From: Candidatus Kapaibacterium sp.
Lineage (GTDB): Bacteria; Bacteroidota; Ignavibacteria; Kapaibacteriales; Kapaibacteriaceae
DNA length: 61,753 nucleotides
Assembly: GCA_022842685.1 (NCBI GenBank)
Contig: JALHPC010000013.1
Location: forward strand, 1 to 61,753
Reading direction: 5' to 3'
Part shown: piece after piece, positions 32,984 through 42,349 of the stretch
How the letters are laid out: each line of letters begins with the position of its first letter
Position numbering within the stretch: position 1 is the first letter of the stretch
The notes under the pieces: model-generated
What the model was told of the DNA's origin: nothing
Database searches by the model: none
Seen by the model: the letters and a program-made list of their open reading frames with translations, nothing else
Made by a program: the position numbers and the translations under genes

Positions 32984-34872
32984 GGTGCTATAGGTGCAGT
33001 TGTGAAAGGGGCATTGGTTGTGCGTTCGCGGAATGTCGTCATAATATCGACGGCGATGTTGTACTTCTTAAACGGCGGCATGAGGTAGACGCCGTGAACA
33101 CGGCTATGCACGGCTGCCATCATGTCGACGGCTAGCTCGACGCCAATCGCAGTTGCTTCGTCGGTCGATGCTGCAGCCGCAAGGCGCTCGCGTACCCATG
33201 CCGGTACAATCATGCCGGGTACTTCGTAGTGCAAAAACTCGGCATGGCGAATGGTCCGCAAGGGAATGATGCCAAGGATAAAGGCGATGTCGAGCCCGGC
33301 AATGCGCGACAAAAATCTCTCCAATAGTTCGGGATCAAACATGGGCTGCGAGAACGCCACCTGCGCCCCTTGGGCGCATTTCTGCGCCAGGCGATCCACT
33401 TCGCGCTCTACGTCGTCGGCCGCCGGGTTCACTGCGCAAGCAATCGAAAACGCCGTGGGCTGTCCCAACGGATTGCCCATTAGGTCGACACCGCGATTCA
33501 TGTGCTCGAGGGCTCGCACCAGGCCTACGCTGTCCACATCGTACACGCTCGTTGCGCTAGGGTAGTCGCCAATGTGCGTGGGGTCGCCCGTTACCGCCAG
33601 AATGTTGCGCACGCCAAGGGCGTGGGCCCCGAGCAGTTCGGCCTGCAGGGCCACCATGTTGCGATCGCGGCATGCCAAATGGCTGATACATTCCATGCCC
33701 GTCTGCTGCTGTACCATGGCCGATATGGCAATGGGCGACATGCGCAGGCGTGCGCGCGCTCCGTCGGAAATATTGACGGCCGACACACCATGTTGCGCCA
33801 AGTAGGCAGCGCCGTCGATAACGGACTGCATATCGAGGCCTCGTGGAATGTCGAGCTCGACGGTTGTCACAAACGTCTTGGCCGCCAGTGCTGCCGCAAA
33901 TGCGGTAGGCGCTGGCGCCGGCGTTGGCTGGGCCAACGTGCTCTTGGCCTGGGCAGGCGGCGTAGCCGCAGCGCCGGGAACGCAGTTGCGCACGGCGTTG
34001 GCAATAGCGGCAACGTGATCGACGCCGGCGCCGCCATCGGCGCCAACGACCGATGCCCCTTGTCGAACAAGGCGTATGGCTGCCTGCGCAACATAGGAGG
34101 GCTCGGCGTTGTAGATGGGGCGTCCGTCAACGATGGTAGGAATGCCTACATCGGGCAGGGCAACAAGGGGTACAGCGCTTACGCGCAGCGAGTCGATAAC
34201 ACTCAGCATGCGCTGTGGGCCTACCGTGCCGTTGGAGCCGATGGCAGCAACGCCATGGCGGGTAAGGCGGTGGGCAACGGTGGCGGGGAAGTCGCCGGCT
34301 AGGACAGAACCGTCTTCGGGAAAACTCTTCAAGGCGATTACAGGCACATCGGCCGAGAGGGCACGTACGACGTCGATAGCTACTTCGAGTTCGTCGAGGT
34401 CGATAAAACTCTTCAGCAGCACAAGGTCGCACTGGGCAGCAAGAAGTGCCGAAATCTGTTCGGTAAAGGCAGAGCGAACATCGTCGAGGTCTAACGGACC
34501 AAGTGGGCGTAGCAGGCGTCCGGTAGGGCCTACCGTGCCAGCCACCATAACGGCCGAGCCGTTGGCAGCACTGCGGGCAATCCATACGCCCTTACGGTTG
34601 ATTTCGTGAACGCGGGCCGACAGCATCGACGACTCGAGAGCATAGCGGTTGGCGTGAACGGTATTGCTTTGCAGCAGCGTTGCGCCTGCACGAATGAAGT
34701 CTTCGTGAACGCGTTCCACTTCGCGTTGCTGCGAAAGGTTGTAGCGCTCTACGGGACGCTCGGCAAGACCTCGACGGGCCAGTTCGATGGCCATCGAGCC
34801 ATCGGCGACGATGGCTTCGGTGCCAAGGCGGTCAACAAACAGTGCCGAACCTGGCGTTGGTGCCCACGTCAT
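32980..34872 (-). CDS. bifunctional homocysteine S-methyltransferase / methylenetetrahydrofolate reductase
   Basis: 630 aa. Residues 1-300 form a homocysteine methyltransferase domain (DGSMAIELARRGL, LLQSNTVHANRYALE, AIGSNGTVGP, GGAGVDHVAAIANA), the latter resembling the zinc-cysteine region, although the usual GGCCGT form reads GADGGAGVDH here, so the zinc cysteines look lost. Residues of about 345-625 are a MetF-type reductase (AVTGDPTHIGDYP, FSQPMFDPELL, FILGIIPLR). YitJ-type fusions make 5-methyl-THF and pass the methyl to homocysteine. Missing cysteines make the first activity doubtful. Start 34872 overlaps the DoxX/MauE gene by ATGA. A CGATGCCCCTT word lies inside. Confidence 0.8.
   Translation of the reverse strand: MTWAPTPGSALFVDRLGTEAIVADGSMAIELARRGLAERPVERYNLSQQREVERVHEDFIRAGATLLQSNTVHANRYALESSMLSARVHEINRKGVWIARSAANGSAVMVAGTVGPTGRLLRPLGPLDLDDVRSAFTEQISALLAAQCDLVLLKSFIDLDELEVAIDVVRALSADVPVIALKSFPEDGSVLAGDFPATVAHRLTRHGVAAIGSNGTVGPQRMLSVIDSLRVSAVPLVALPDVGIPTIVDGRPIYNAEPSYVAQAAIRLVRQGASVVGADGGAGVDHVAAIANAVRNCVPGAAATPPAQAKSTLAQPTPAPAPTAFAAALAAKTFVTTVELDIPRGLDMQSVIDGAAYLAQHGVSAVNISDGARARLRMSPIAISAMVQQQTGMECISHLACRDRNMVALQAELLGAHALGVRNILAVTGDPTHIGDYPSATSVYDVDSVGLVRALEHMNRGVDLMGNPLGQPTAFSIACAVNPAADDVEREVDRLAQKCAQGAQVAFSQPMFDPELLERFLSRIAGLDIAFILGIIPLRTIRHAEFLHYEVPGMIVPAWVRERLAAAASTDEATAIGVELAVDMMAAVHSRVHGVYLMPPFKKYNIAVDIMTTFRERTTNAPFTTAPIAP
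34051..34061 (+). repeat. CGATGCCCCTT word, copy 6
   Basis: Exact copy antisense inside the methyltransferase/MTHFR gene; coding strand reads QGASV. Confidence 0.8.
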
Positions 34873-35318
34873 GAACGAGCTCCGGCGGCATCGGCCGACC
34901 ACGGCGTGGTGGGGAAACGTGCAAGCACCAGTAGGGCAGCCGCCATGGCGGTGTTCTTGCCAACTTTAGCCCACGAGACCTTTTCGACGACGCCTTCGCC
35001 AAAGCAGCCGCAGTCGATTTCGAGAGCATGTGCCACGGCCCATGCTACAGCGCCAGCAAAAGCAAGCATCATGGCCGCACCTAGGATCGACGCTAGGCGG
35101 GTACGGTAGCCGGCTATGAGCAGCGCTGCACAGGCCAGCTCCAGCCAAGGCAGTACCAAGGCGAAAGCGTGTACGCCCCACGACGGAAGAATGCCGTAAT
35201 GTCCGATGGATGTGGCAAAGGGTAGGGGCTCGACGATCTTTGGAAGGGCAGCTTCGACAAAGGTGTAGCCCATAAACAGGCGGACGGCAAGGCCGAACCA
35301 GGGGAGGACGTTTTGCAT
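34869..35318 (-). CDS. DoxX/MauE-like membrane protein
   Basis: A 149-aa protein with four hydrophobic segments. The motif IDCGCFGEGVVEK between segments three and four is typical of MauE/DoxX-type proteins, which are thought to support disulphide or redox chemistry at the membrane. First gene of the operon running to comF. TAATTTCG lies 6 nt before its ATG. The exact partner is unknown. Confidence 0.7.
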   Translation of the reverse strand: MQNVLPWFGLAVRLFMGYTFVEAALPKIVEPLPFATSIGHYGILPSWGVHAFALVLPWLELACAALLIAGYRTRLASILGAAMMLAFAGAVAWAVAHALEIDCGCFGEGVVEKVSWAKVGKNTAMAAALLVLARFPTTPWSADAAGARS

Positions 35319-35324
35319 GATGAA

Positions 35325-35332
35325 CGAAATTA
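35325..35332 (-). promoter_or_regulatory. TAATTTCG -7 element of the DoxX/MauE operon
   Basis: Fits TAnnTTyG, 6 nt before ATG 35318; predicts an almost leaderless transcript. Confidence 0.45.
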
Positions 35333-35344
35333 CGGCTATGGCTG

Positions 35345-35352
35345 TATATTCG
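35345..35352 (+). promoter_or_regulatory. TATATTCG -7 element of the DUF5684 gene
   Basis: Fits TAnnTTyG about 70 nt before ATG 35423, divergent from the neighbouring operon promoter only 12 bases away. Confidence 0.4.
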
Positions 35353-35422
35353 CCCCGTTCACGGACCTGCCGGAACCACCGGTTGGTTCACTGCATGTTT
35401 CACAGAGTTTGGGAGTGTATCG

Positions 35423-35872
35423 ATGGACGACTTTTCTACGATGGACAATGGCGGTGTGCTTGCGATGCTTATGGGCTTCGGGCTAGTCGTATTCGTCATT
35501 CTATTAGCAGTCTATTTGTTCTACGGGTTCTGTTACGGCAAGATGTTCGAAAAGGCGGGAAAGCCAATGTGGGCGGGGTTCGTACCCATCTACAACTTGG
35601 TGGTTTGGCTTGAGATTATCGGGCGTCCGTGGTGGTGGGTACTAGTGATTTTAGGCGTCTCGTTTGTACCGTTCATCGGCACAATTGCCGTCCTTGCTCT
35701 GATGATCTTGTTCGGCATCGACACCGCTCGCAGCTTTGGCAAGGACACAGCCTTTGGTGTTTTGTTCGCACTCCTCTCGTTCATCTTCTTGCCAATTCTT
35801 GCCTTCAGCAGCGACATCAAGTACGTCGGCCCACGGGCATCGGGTCTTGGGGCTCCGCCGCTGGAAGGATAA
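35423..35872 (+). CDS. DUF5684 family membrane protein
   Basis: 149 aa with about four hydrophobic segments and the family pattern MFEKAGKPMWAGFVPIYNLV followed by WWWVL and ILFGIDTARSFGKD. DUF5684 proteins are small membrane proteins common in Bacteroidota, Chlorobi and Firmicutes, sometimes fused or adjacent to signal peptidase; no activity is established. Ends in PRASGLGAPPLEG. Hairpin array 2 starts 8 bases after the stop. Confidence 0.8.
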   Translation: MDDFSTMDNGGVLAMLMGFGLVVFVILLAVYLFYGFCYGKMFEKAGKPMWAGFVPIYNLVVWLEIIGRPWWWVLVILGVSFVPFIGTIAVLALMILFGIDTARSFGKDTAFGVLFALLSFIFLPILAFSSDIKYVGPRASGLGAPPLEG

Positions 35873-35879
35873 CTTTTGC

Positions 35880-36062
35880 ATGCCTTCGGCATAGTGACAT
35901 GCTTCGCATAGTGACATGCTTCGCATAGTGACATGCTTCGCATAGTGACATGCTGCGCATAGTGACATGCTGCGCATAGTGACATGCTTCGCATAGTGAC
36001 ATGCTGCGCATAGTGACATGCTTCGCATAGTGACATGCTTCGCATAGTGACATGCTTCGCAT
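35880..36062. repeat. array 2 of mini-hairpins, 11 units of about 17 bp
   Basis: One ATGCCTTCGGCAT followed by ten ATGCTTCGCAT or ATGCTGCGCAT hairpins with the uniform spacer AGTGAC. More homogeneous than array 1, as if recently expanded. Part of the 564-base gene-free stretch 35873-36436, which also holds a hexanucleotide tract, an inverted repeat and array 3. Confidence 0.9.
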
Positions 36063-36068
36063 AGGTAG

Positions 36069-36124
36069 ACACAAACACAAACACGAGCACGAACACGAAC
36101 ACAAACACAAACACAAACACAAAC
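36069..36124. repeat. hexanucleotide microsatellite (ACAAAC / ACGAAC)
   Basis: About nine imperfect six-base repeats. Likely length-variable by slippage. Not coding as far as can be seen. Confidence 0.85.
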
Positions 36125-36158
36125 CGGCACCCCCTCTCGACCTTCAGAGGGGGCCGGG
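36124..36158. repeat. inverted repeat CCCCCTCT...AGAGGGGG
   Basis: Stem of about 13 bp with a loop of some 8 nt between the microsatellite and array 3; could end transcripts from the DUF5684 gene although there is no T-run. Confidence 0.5.
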
Positions 36159-36178
36159 GGGTGAGCAGTGCCAGTTAC

Positions 36179-36282
36179 GTGCTTCGCACAGATACATGCC
36201 TTCGGCATAGTTACGTTGGCTTCGCCAACAGCGACGCGGCTTCGCCGCAGCGACATGCTTCGCATAGCGACGGCCTTCGGCC
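36179..36282. repeat. array 3 of mini-hairpins, 6 units with diverse stems
   Basis: In order: GTGCTTCGCAC, ATGCCTTCGGCAT, GTTGGCTTCGCCAAC, GCGGCTTCGCCGC, ATGCTTCGCAT, GGCCTTCGGCC. Six hairpins, six stems, all perfectly paired around TTC. This is the clearest evidence that pairing, not sequence, is conserved. Confidence 0.9.
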
Positions 36283-36410
36283 AGTTGTCATAATCATTTG
36301 TTAGAACAACGTTACGCCTGCCATTTATGGCGGGCTGGAATTTGGCTCTGCGCCTAGGCCCGTCGTTTACGGCGGGTAGGAAGGTCGGCGTTTCGATTAG
36401 TCCCGCGCAG

Positions 36411-36422
36411 CGTCCCGTGCAG
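36411..36422 (+). promoter_or_regulatory. GCGTCCCGTGCA element upstream of mgtE
   Basis: Same 12-mer as at 10195, ending 3-4 nt before the TATCTTTG element, so it would lie in the -33 to -20 part of the promoter. Confidence 0.4.
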
Positions 36423-36425
36423 ACG

Positions 36426-36433
36426 TATCTTTG
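36426..36433 (+). promoter_or_regulatory. TATCTTTG -7 element of mgtE
   Basis: Perfect TAnnTTTG, identical to that of the initiator tRNA gene, ending 3 nt before ATG 36437; probable leaderless start. Confidence 0.6.
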
Positions 36434-36436
36434 CGC

Positions 36437-37813
36437 ATGGTTGGACACCTGATAGCACCGGAAATCGAAGAGCTCGTGGTAGCACGCGACTTTGCGACGA
36501 TTCGCGAGGTGTTTGCCGATTGGACGCCTATTGACGTTGCCGACGTTGTTGCCGACCTGAAAGAGGAAACACGTGTAGTCGTGTTTCGCCTGCTGCCCAA
36601 AGACCTTGCCGCCGAGGCGTTTGCGTACTGCGACTTCGATACGCAACAGGAATTGCTGCACGATATGGCCCGCGAAGATGTGGCCGCGCTACTCAACGAT
36701 ATGTCGCCCGACGACCGTACGCAGCTCTTCGAAGAACTGCCGGGCAACGTTGTGTCGGAACTCATTAACTCGCTGAGCGCCGAAGAGCGAGCCGTGGCAT
36801 TGTCCCTGCTCAACTATCCCGAAGACTCCGTAGGGCGCCTTATGACGCCCGATTACGTGATCGTAAAACGGCATTGGACGATTCAGCAGTCACTCGACCA
36901 CATTCGCACGTACGGTAAAGATTCCGAGACGCTGAACGTGTTGTACGTAACCGAGCACGGCACGCTGATCGACGAGATTCACATCCGCGAAGTTCTTCTG
37001 GCGCCGCCCGACTCGATCGTCGAAGATCTTATGGACTTTCGCGCCGAGGCGCTGGTGGCCTCCGACCCTCAAGAGAGTGCCGTCGAGGTCTTTCGCCGTC
37101 TTGACCGCTATGCTTTGCCCGTTGTTGATGCCGATAGGCGGCTGCTAGGAATTATCACAATCGACGACGTTCTTGACGTTGCCGAAGAACAGGCCACCGA
37201 AGAAATGCAGCGCTTTGGCGGCGTGGAAGCGCTCGAAGAACCCTACATCGACGTGCCGTTGATGGAGCTCGTTAAGAAGCGCGCAACATGGTTGGTGGTG
37301 CTCTTTATTGGTGGCTTTTTAACCGCCACGGCACTTGGTGCCTTTGCAACCCAAATCGAGCAGGCCGTGATGCTGGCACTGCTTATGCCCCTGATAATCT
37401 CCAGTGGTGGCAACGCCGGCTCGCAAGCAGCTACCCTCGTTGTTCGCGCACTTGCCCTTGGTGAAGTGACGATTGGCGATTGGTGGCGCATCGTGCGCCG
37501 CGAGATTGCCGCTGGCCTTTTACTTGGCATACTGCTTGGCGTACTTGGCTTTGGCCGCGTTGTCATAAGCGCCTACCTTGAAAGCGCCATCAGCGAAGCC
37601 ACGTGGCTTCTTGCGCTCGTCGTCTTCCTGTCCCTCGTAGCCATCGTCTCGGCCGGCGCCATTGCCGGATCGATGCTGCCCCTTCTTATGAAGCGTTTGG
37701 GCTTTGACCCTGCAGCATCCAGTGCCCCCTTCATCGCAACGTTTTCGGATGTTATGGGCATCCTCATCTATTTTACTATTGCCACGCTGCTGCTTACGGG
37801 CGTGATGTTGTAG
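36437..37813 (+). CDS. mgtE: magnesium transporter MgtE
   Basis: 458 aa. Cytoplasmic N domain of helical repeats (about 1-130, with DMSPDDRTQLFEELP), two CBS domains (about 135-255, LMTPDYVIVKRHW and FRRLDRYALPVVDADRRLLG) that sense Mg2+, then a membrane domain of about five helices from residue 285 with PLIISSGGNAGSQAATLVVRAL, the pore motif of the family. A Mg2+ channel gated by internal Mg2+. I prefer ATG 36437 over the in-frame TTG 36431. The stop is 6 bases from the convergent permease gene. Confidence 0.93.
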   Translation: MVGHLIAPEIEELVVARDFATIREVFADWTPIDVADVVADLKEETRVVVFRLLPKDLAAEAFAYCDFDTQQELLHDMAREDVAALLNDMSPDDRTQLFEELPGNVVSELINSLSAEERAVALSLLNYPEDSVGRLMTPDYVIVKRHWTIQQSLDHIRTYGKDSETLNVLYVTEHGTLIDEIHIREVLLAPPDSIVEDLMDFRAEALVASDPQESAVEVFRRLDRYALPVVDADRRLLGIITIDDVLDVAEEQATEEMQRFGGVEALEEPYIDVPLMELVKKRATWLVVLFIGGFLTATALGAFATQIEQAVMLALLMPLIISSGGNAGSQAATLVVRALALGEVTIGDWWRIVRREIAAGLLLGILLGVLGFGRVVISAYLESAISEATWLLALVVFLSLVAIVSAGAIAGSMLPLLMKRLGFDPAASSAPFIATFSDVMGILIYFTIATLLLTGVML

Positions 37814-37819
37814 AGAGTC

Positions 37820-39067
37820 CTACTCGTGGCGCAACGCTTCGATGGGGTCGAGCGACGCAGCACGATACGCTGGATACAGGCCAAAGCCAACACCGATAAG
37901 CGTACAGGCGATGACACTAAACAGAATCGAAGTCAACGGTAGGTCGTAGCCAACACCATCCATGCCCGTCGTACGCAGCCAAAAGGTAACCAGCCACGAT
38001 ATTCCCACGCCTCCTACGGTGCCCGTCATACCACCCAACTGACACAACGTGATGCTCTCAACCAAGAATTGCCGCATAATCCATCGCCGCCGCGCCCCAA
38101 CGGCCTTGCGAACGCCAATCTCGCGCGTGCGCTCCTTGACGCTTACCAGCATCATGTTCATGATACCAATGCCAGCCGCTATCAAGGCTCCAATTCCGCT
38201 AATCCAAGCAACAATGAGCAAGGCCGAGCCAAAGCCCGAAAACTGTGCCGTTAACGCCTCGTTCGTATCTAGCTCAAAGGTGTTCTCCTCGTCCGGCTTT
38301 ACACCACGCAATACCCGCATGATTCCTATGGCCTCGTCGACCGTTGCGGGCAGCGACATCTTCGACCATGCCTTTACCGAAACGTCAACCGACCTGTCCC
38401 ACTCCCACGTGTAGTACTTCACGAAAAGGGGCATCGGTATTAGCACACGATTATCTTGGCTTTGACCAAGCACGGCACCCTTGGGCGTCAGAGTGCCAAT
38501 CACCGTAAATGCCTGATGCTTGATGGTGACGGTTTGCCCGATAGGGTCGCGCTGGCCAAAGAGCTTTACCACAACGTCGTTGCCAAGCACGGCGACGTTT
38601 CGCCCGAGCGTGACGTCCTGCTCGACGATGCCCCTTCCACGATCGTACGAAACGGCGTTGACGGTGGAGTAGAGGTGGTCGACGCCAATAAGCGAAACGT
38701 CGGGATCGGTCGATGCGCCCGCCGTCTTGATGGTATAGGCGGGATTGGTGTTGCTAATCGTAATCAGCGCCGTTGTGGTCATACGCTCACGAAACTCCAA
38801 CGCCTGCTGATAGGTGATGGGTTTGCGTTGCATGTACTTGCGCCACGACGAGCCAAACTGTATGGATGGCGTTCGCTGTATCAGAAACGAGTGCTCGCCA
38901 AGGTCGGCCAACTGCGTGCCCACAACCTTTTGTAGCGTCGTGGTAACGCTGGTGCTGGCTATGATGGCAAACACGCCAATGCCGATGCTCAACAGCGTAA
39001 GGCCGCTGCGAAGCTTTTGGGCACGAACGGATTCGATGGCCTGGCGGACTGATTCGCGTGTGTTCAT
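37820..39067 (-). CDS. MacB-like ABC transporter permease (second of pair)
   Basis: 415 aa: one N-terminal membrane helix (about 20-42, SGLTLLSIGIGVFAIIAS), a large periplasmic MacB-PCD domain to about residue 280, then three C-terminal helices with GIGIMNMMLVSVKERTREIG, the family signature. Differs from its neighbour enough that the two probably form a heterodimer. Start 39067 overlaps the stop of the first permease by ATGA. Two CGATGCCCCTT words lie inside, in opposite orientation and different frames. Confidence 0.88.
   Translation of the reverse strand: MNTRESVRQAIESVRAQKLRSGLTLLSIGIGVFAIIASTSVTTTLQKVVGTQLADLGEHSFLIQRTPSIQFGSSWRKYMQRKPITYQQALEFRERMTTTALITISNTNPAYTIKTAGASTDPDVSLIGVDHLYSTVNAVSYDRGRGIVEQDVTLGRNVAVLGNDVVVKLFGQRDPIGQTVTIKHQAFTVIGTLTPKGAVLGQSQDNRVLIPMPLFVKYYTWEWDRSVDVSVKAWSKMSLPATVDEAIGIMRVLRGVKPDEENTFELDTNEALTAQFSGFGSALLIVAWISGIGALIAAGIGIMNMMLVSVKERTREIGVRKAVGARRRWIMRQFLVESITLCQLGGMTGTVGGVGISWLVTFWLRTTGMDGVGYDLPLTSILFSVIACTLIGVGFGLYPAYRAASLDPIEALRHE
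38426..38436 (-). repeat. CGATGCCCCTT word, copy 7
   Basis: Exact copy in the coding direction of the permease, encoding part of PMPLF. Confidence 0.8.
38626..38636 (+). repeat. CGATGCCCCTT word, copy 8
   Basis: Exact copy antisense in the same permease, 190 bases from copy 7; coding strand reads GRGIV, a different frame from QGAS copies. Confidence 0.8.
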
Positions 39068-40317
39068 TCGTATCGCAGGGCTTCTACTGGATCCAACCGC
39101 GAGGCACGCCATGCAGGCGCTAATCCGGCAAGAATGCCCACAACAATGGAAACAACAACGGCAATGCCCAACAAGTGAAGCTGGATAAATGGCGATACCA
39201 CGGTGGCAGCTTCGAAGTCGGCCACATCGATGGCTATCCAGCGTGCCGCCGCCACGATTGCTTGCGAAATGGGAAAGGCAATGAGAGCGCCCACGAAACA
39301 CAGCACCGAGCTTTCCATCAAAAACTGCAACAACACCGAGCTGCGTCGTGCTCCCAAGGCCTTGCGAATGCCAATCTCGCGCGTACGCTCGGTAACACTC
39401 ACAAACATGATGTTCATGATGCCAATCGATCCCACCAAAAATGCCAATCCTGTTAGCACAAGGCCCACCACCCAGATGCCTAAGCGTATGCTTGCCGCCT
39501 GCGTGTCGAAGGCCTTCATTTCGTTAACGGCAAAGTCGTCGGGGGCTCCTGGCGGTACGTTGCGGATTTCGCGCATCACGCCCACGGCCTCGCTACGCAC
39601 AATGTCCATCATGCGCTCACTACCGGCCTTGATGGCCACGCTAAAGGAACGTCCCTGTAAACCATACAGAGCCCTGAACGATGGCAACGACACAAAAATC
39701 TGCTGGTCGATGAACTCCATGAACAAGAAACCACGTTTCTCTACAACCCCTACGATACGAAAGGGATGGCCACCTATCTTAATGGTTTGCCCCACAGCTC
39801 CACCGTCGGGAAACAAGAGGTTGGCGATGCCGTGCCCAATCACCACAACATTTGTGGCCTGCAATTCTTCGACCGGGGTAAAGAAGCGTCCTTCCTGCAT
39901 GGTAGCCGCCGGAGTGGCGCCGTAGGCCGACGTCGTGCCCATGATCATCGTACGCATCGAGGTGTTGCCCAATGTAATCGATGCCATGTTTCGAGAAAGG
40001 GGCACCGCAAGCTCGGGCGACTCAAGGCGAGCGCTGAGTAGTTCGGCTTGTCGTAACGAGACATCTTTGCGAGCCATCGACTTCCGCCAGTTGCGCCCAC
40101 CAGCCCAGTCCCACTTGTCGATGTAGATCATGTCTCGACCAATGATGCTGATCGTCTGCTCCCAAATGGCATCAAGGCCGTTAATGGTCCAGCCCATTAC
40201 CACCACAAGAACTACACCCACAACCACGCCAGCCGTGGTAAGTACGGCGCGTAGTAGGTTGCCACGTAGCGACGACGTGGCAAAGCGGAACGACTCGGCG
40301 AGTTCACTCCACGTCAT
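39064..40317 (-). CDS. MacB-like ABC transporter permease (first of pair)
   Basis: 417 aa with the same layout as the next gene: N-terminal helix near residues 25-45, periplasmic domain, three C-terminal helices and the signature [20 protein letters not shown]. The periplasmic part mediates coupling to the adaptor in MacA-MacB-TolC pumps. Overlaps the ATPase upstream (40314-40317) and the second permease downstream. Confidence 0.88.
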   Translation of the reverse strand: MTWSELAESFRFATSSLRGNLLRAVLTTAGVVVGVVLVVVMGWTINGLDAIWEQTISIIGRDMIYIDKWDWAGGRNWRKSMARKDVSLRQAELLSARLESPELAVPLSRNMASITLGNTSMRTMIMGTTSAYGATPAATMQEGRFFTPVEELQATNVVVIGHGIANLLFPDGGAVGQTIKIGGHPFRIVGVVEKRGFLFMEFIDQQIFVSLPSFRALYGLQGRSFSVAIKAGSERMMDIVRSEAVGVMREIRNVPPGAPDDFAVNEMKAFDTQAASIRLGIWVVGLVLTGLAFLVGSIGIMNIMFVSVTERTREIGIRKALGARRSSVLLQFLMESSVLCFVGALIAFPISQAIVAAARWIAIDVADFEAATVVSPFIQLHLLGIAVVVSIVVGILAGLAPAWRASRLDPVEALRYE

Positions 40318-41009
40318 GTTACTGCTTCGTCGGATTCGATGTTGCCATCGCGCATGCGCACGATTCGACGTGCATGGCGCGCAACGTCCTCTTCATGCGT
40401 AACAAGGATAACCGTGTGGCCTTGCCGCCAGAGCTCGCCAAAAAGGTTCATGATGTCCTGCCCCGTGCGCGAGTCAAGGTTGCCCGTTGGCTCGTCGGCT
40501 AAGATGATGGCTGGGTTGGTAACTAAGGCGCGCGCAATGGCAACGCGCTGGCGCTGGCCACCGGAGAGCTCGTTCGGGCGGTGATGCATGCGCTCGCCAA
40601 GGCCCACGGTATGCAGGGCGTCAATTGCCATCTGGCGTCGGTCGCGGGCGCGCGTGCCGGAATACACCAAGGGTAGCTCGACGTTTTCAAGAGCCGTTGC
40701 TCGCGGAAGCAGGTTGAACGTTTGAAACACAAAGCCAATCTCGGCATTGCGAATGGCGGCCAGATCATCGTCGTCGAGGTCGCGTACGTTGTTGCCCTTA
40801 AACACGTAGCTGCCCGACGACGGCGTGTCCAAACAGCCAAGCATGTTCATGAGTGTCGATTTGCCCGAGCCAGACGGCCCCATAAGGGCAACGTATTCGC
40901 CCTCTCGGATTTGGAGACTGACGTCGCGCAATGCGTGCACGTCCTCGTCGCCCATTGGATAGACCTTGCCGATGTGGCGTATGTCGATAATGATGGGAGC
41001 GTCGGCCAT
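40314..41009 (-). CDS. ABC transporter ATP-binding protein, MacB/LolD type
   Basis: 231 aa: Walker [11 protein letters not shown]-loop [11 protein letters not shown], signature [15 protein letters not shown], Walker [14 protein letters not shown]-loop [10 protein letters not shown]. The FQTFNLL and DEPTGNLD forms are typical of the MacB/LolD/FtsE group. In MacB the ATPase is fused to the permease; here it is separate and would serve the two permeases downstream. Lies 2 bases after the adaptor gene. Confidence 0.92.
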   Translation of the reverse strand: MADAPIIIDIRHIGKVYPMGDEDVHALRDVSLQIREGEYVALMGPSGSGKSTLMNMLGCLDTPSSGSYVFKGNNVRDLDDDDLAAIRNAEIGFVFQTFNLLPRATALENVELPLVYSGTRARDRRQMAIDALHTVGLGERMHHRPNELSGGQRQRVAIARALVTNPAIILADEPTGNLDSRTGQDIMNLFGELWRQGHTVILVTHEEDVARHARRIVRMRDGNIESDEAVT

Positions 41010-41011
41010 AG

Positions 41012-42322
41012 CTATTGTTGCCGCATCGAGCGGAAGCGATCCTTACGGGCCTCTGCGGTTTCGACCTTGATGGCAGATCCAGGGCCAAGCAACTTGCTTA
41101 CGGCCTGATAGGGTCCCACAACAACGTTGTCGCCTTGCTTCACGCCCTTGAGAATCTCGATTTTACCTTGATCGCTTATGCCCGTTTCAACGTTTGCAGC
41201 CCGTACGGTGCGCCCGTCGGTGGTCCAGACGATGTTTTGCACCTTCTCTGCTGAATCGCGGCGCGAGCCGCGGCGTTCAAGGATGGGGCCTTGCTGCACG
41301 TCGCTCTTGCGTTCGGCATCTTGGCGCACGGTAACGGCCTGGATAGGTACAGCAAGGACGTTGCGGCGTGTTTCGGTTTCGATATCAACGTTGCACGACA
41401 TGCCCGGTCGCATCTTCGCGTCGCGATCAAGCAGGCGTATGCGAACCTGAAAGTTGACCACTTCTTCTTGCGTGCCTTGGGCACTCACGCGGGCACTGTT
41501 CCCAATCTCGTACACAATGCCATTGAAGGTTCGGTCGCGGAGTGCATCAACGCGCACACGCACCGTGTCGCCAAGACTAATCAGGGCTACGTCGTTTTCA
41601 TCCACATCAACCCATGCATTCATTACGTCGAGGTTGCTAATCCGCAAGATCTCGGTGCCCTGCATTTGCGCTGTTCCAACCACTTTTTCGCCACGCTGAA
41701 CCGCAAGCGTGGTAACAACGCCATCCATTGGAGAAAGAATGGTTGTCCGGCTTGCCGTGGCTTTCGTTTGTTTCAGTGCCCCTTGCGAGCGAATGTAGTC
41801 TGATTTGGAGGAGAGGTAGCGGCTTGTGGCAGACTGAAACGCGGCGGTTGCGCGGTCGAGTTCTTCGCGGCTGGCGAAATCTTTTTTGTAGAGTTCACTC
41901 ACGCGGCGCAGGTCGGCTTCGGTGCGGTCGACCTCGGCCTTGTTAGCATCGATGATGAGCTTTGATGCTTGTGCCGAGGCCGTAAACTGCTCCACCTGCG
42001 TTTGTAAGATGTCGGGCTGAATACGTACAAGGAGTTGTCCGGTGCGCACGGTATCACCATCGCGAACGCCCAAGTACATGATTTCGCCGCTGGCCTCGCT
42101 GGAGATTTTTACTTGGTACTCTGGCTGGAGTCGGCCGATGGCAGAGACGGTTTGCACGATGGTGGCGCGGTCTACCGGTTCAACGCTTACGAGAATTGCT
42201 GTTTCCTTACTTCCCAGAAACAACGTAGCAGCGCCGAACACGGCCACCAATCCTACAATAGCCACGAGCAGCAGCAAACCAAGGCGGCGCTTGCGTTTCT
42301 TTCGTTCTTTAATGGTGGTCAT
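41012..42322 (-). CDS. periplasmic adaptor (membrane fusion protein, MacA/HlyD type)
   Basis: 436 aa. One N-terminal membrane anchor ([21 protein letters not shown]), lipoyl-like halves around a long alpha-hairpin (about 100-190, [16 protein letters not shown] and [20 protein letters not shown]), then a beta-barrel and membrane-proximal domain with [20 protein letters not shown]. This is the RND/MacA adaptor architecture. It links the ABC inner-membrane part to the TolC-like channel encoded just upstream. C-terminal tail is basic and charged. Confidence 0.9.
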   Translation of the reverse strand: MTTIKERKKRKRRLGLLLLVAIVGLVAVFGAATLFLGSKETAILVSVEPVDRATIVQTVSAIGRLQPEYQVKISSEASGEIMYLGVRDGDTVRTGQLLVRIQPDILQTQVEQFTASAQASKLIIDANKAEVDRTEADLRRVSELYKKDFASREELDRATAAFQSATSRYLSSKSDYIRSQGALKQTKATASRTTILSPMDGVVTTLAVQRGEKVVGTAQMQGTEILRISNLDVMNAWVDVDENDVALISLGDTVRVRVDALRDRTFNGIVYEIGNSARVSAQGTQEEVVNFQVRIRLLDRDAKMRPGMSCNVDIETETRRNVLAVPIQAVTVRQDAERKSDVQQGPILERRGSRRDSAEKVQNIVWTTDGRTVRAANVETGISDQGKIEILKGVKQGDNVVVGPYQAVSKLLGPGSAIKVETAEARKDRFRSMRQQ

Positions 42323-42349
42323 GGTTTCTGCAAATGTTGTGTGAAAGGG

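Noticed and set aside
33502..34302. Plus-strand 266-codon frame
   Set aside because: Antisense shadow of the methyltransferase/MTHFR gene, no domain or start signal.
35590..36120. Minus-strand frame with a 17-residue repeat peptide (MRSMSLCEACHYAKHVT)
   Set aside because: The 17-bp DNA repeat is not a multiple of three, so every frame gives the same 17-residue repeat; no start signal or domain. It is a by-product of the hairpin array.
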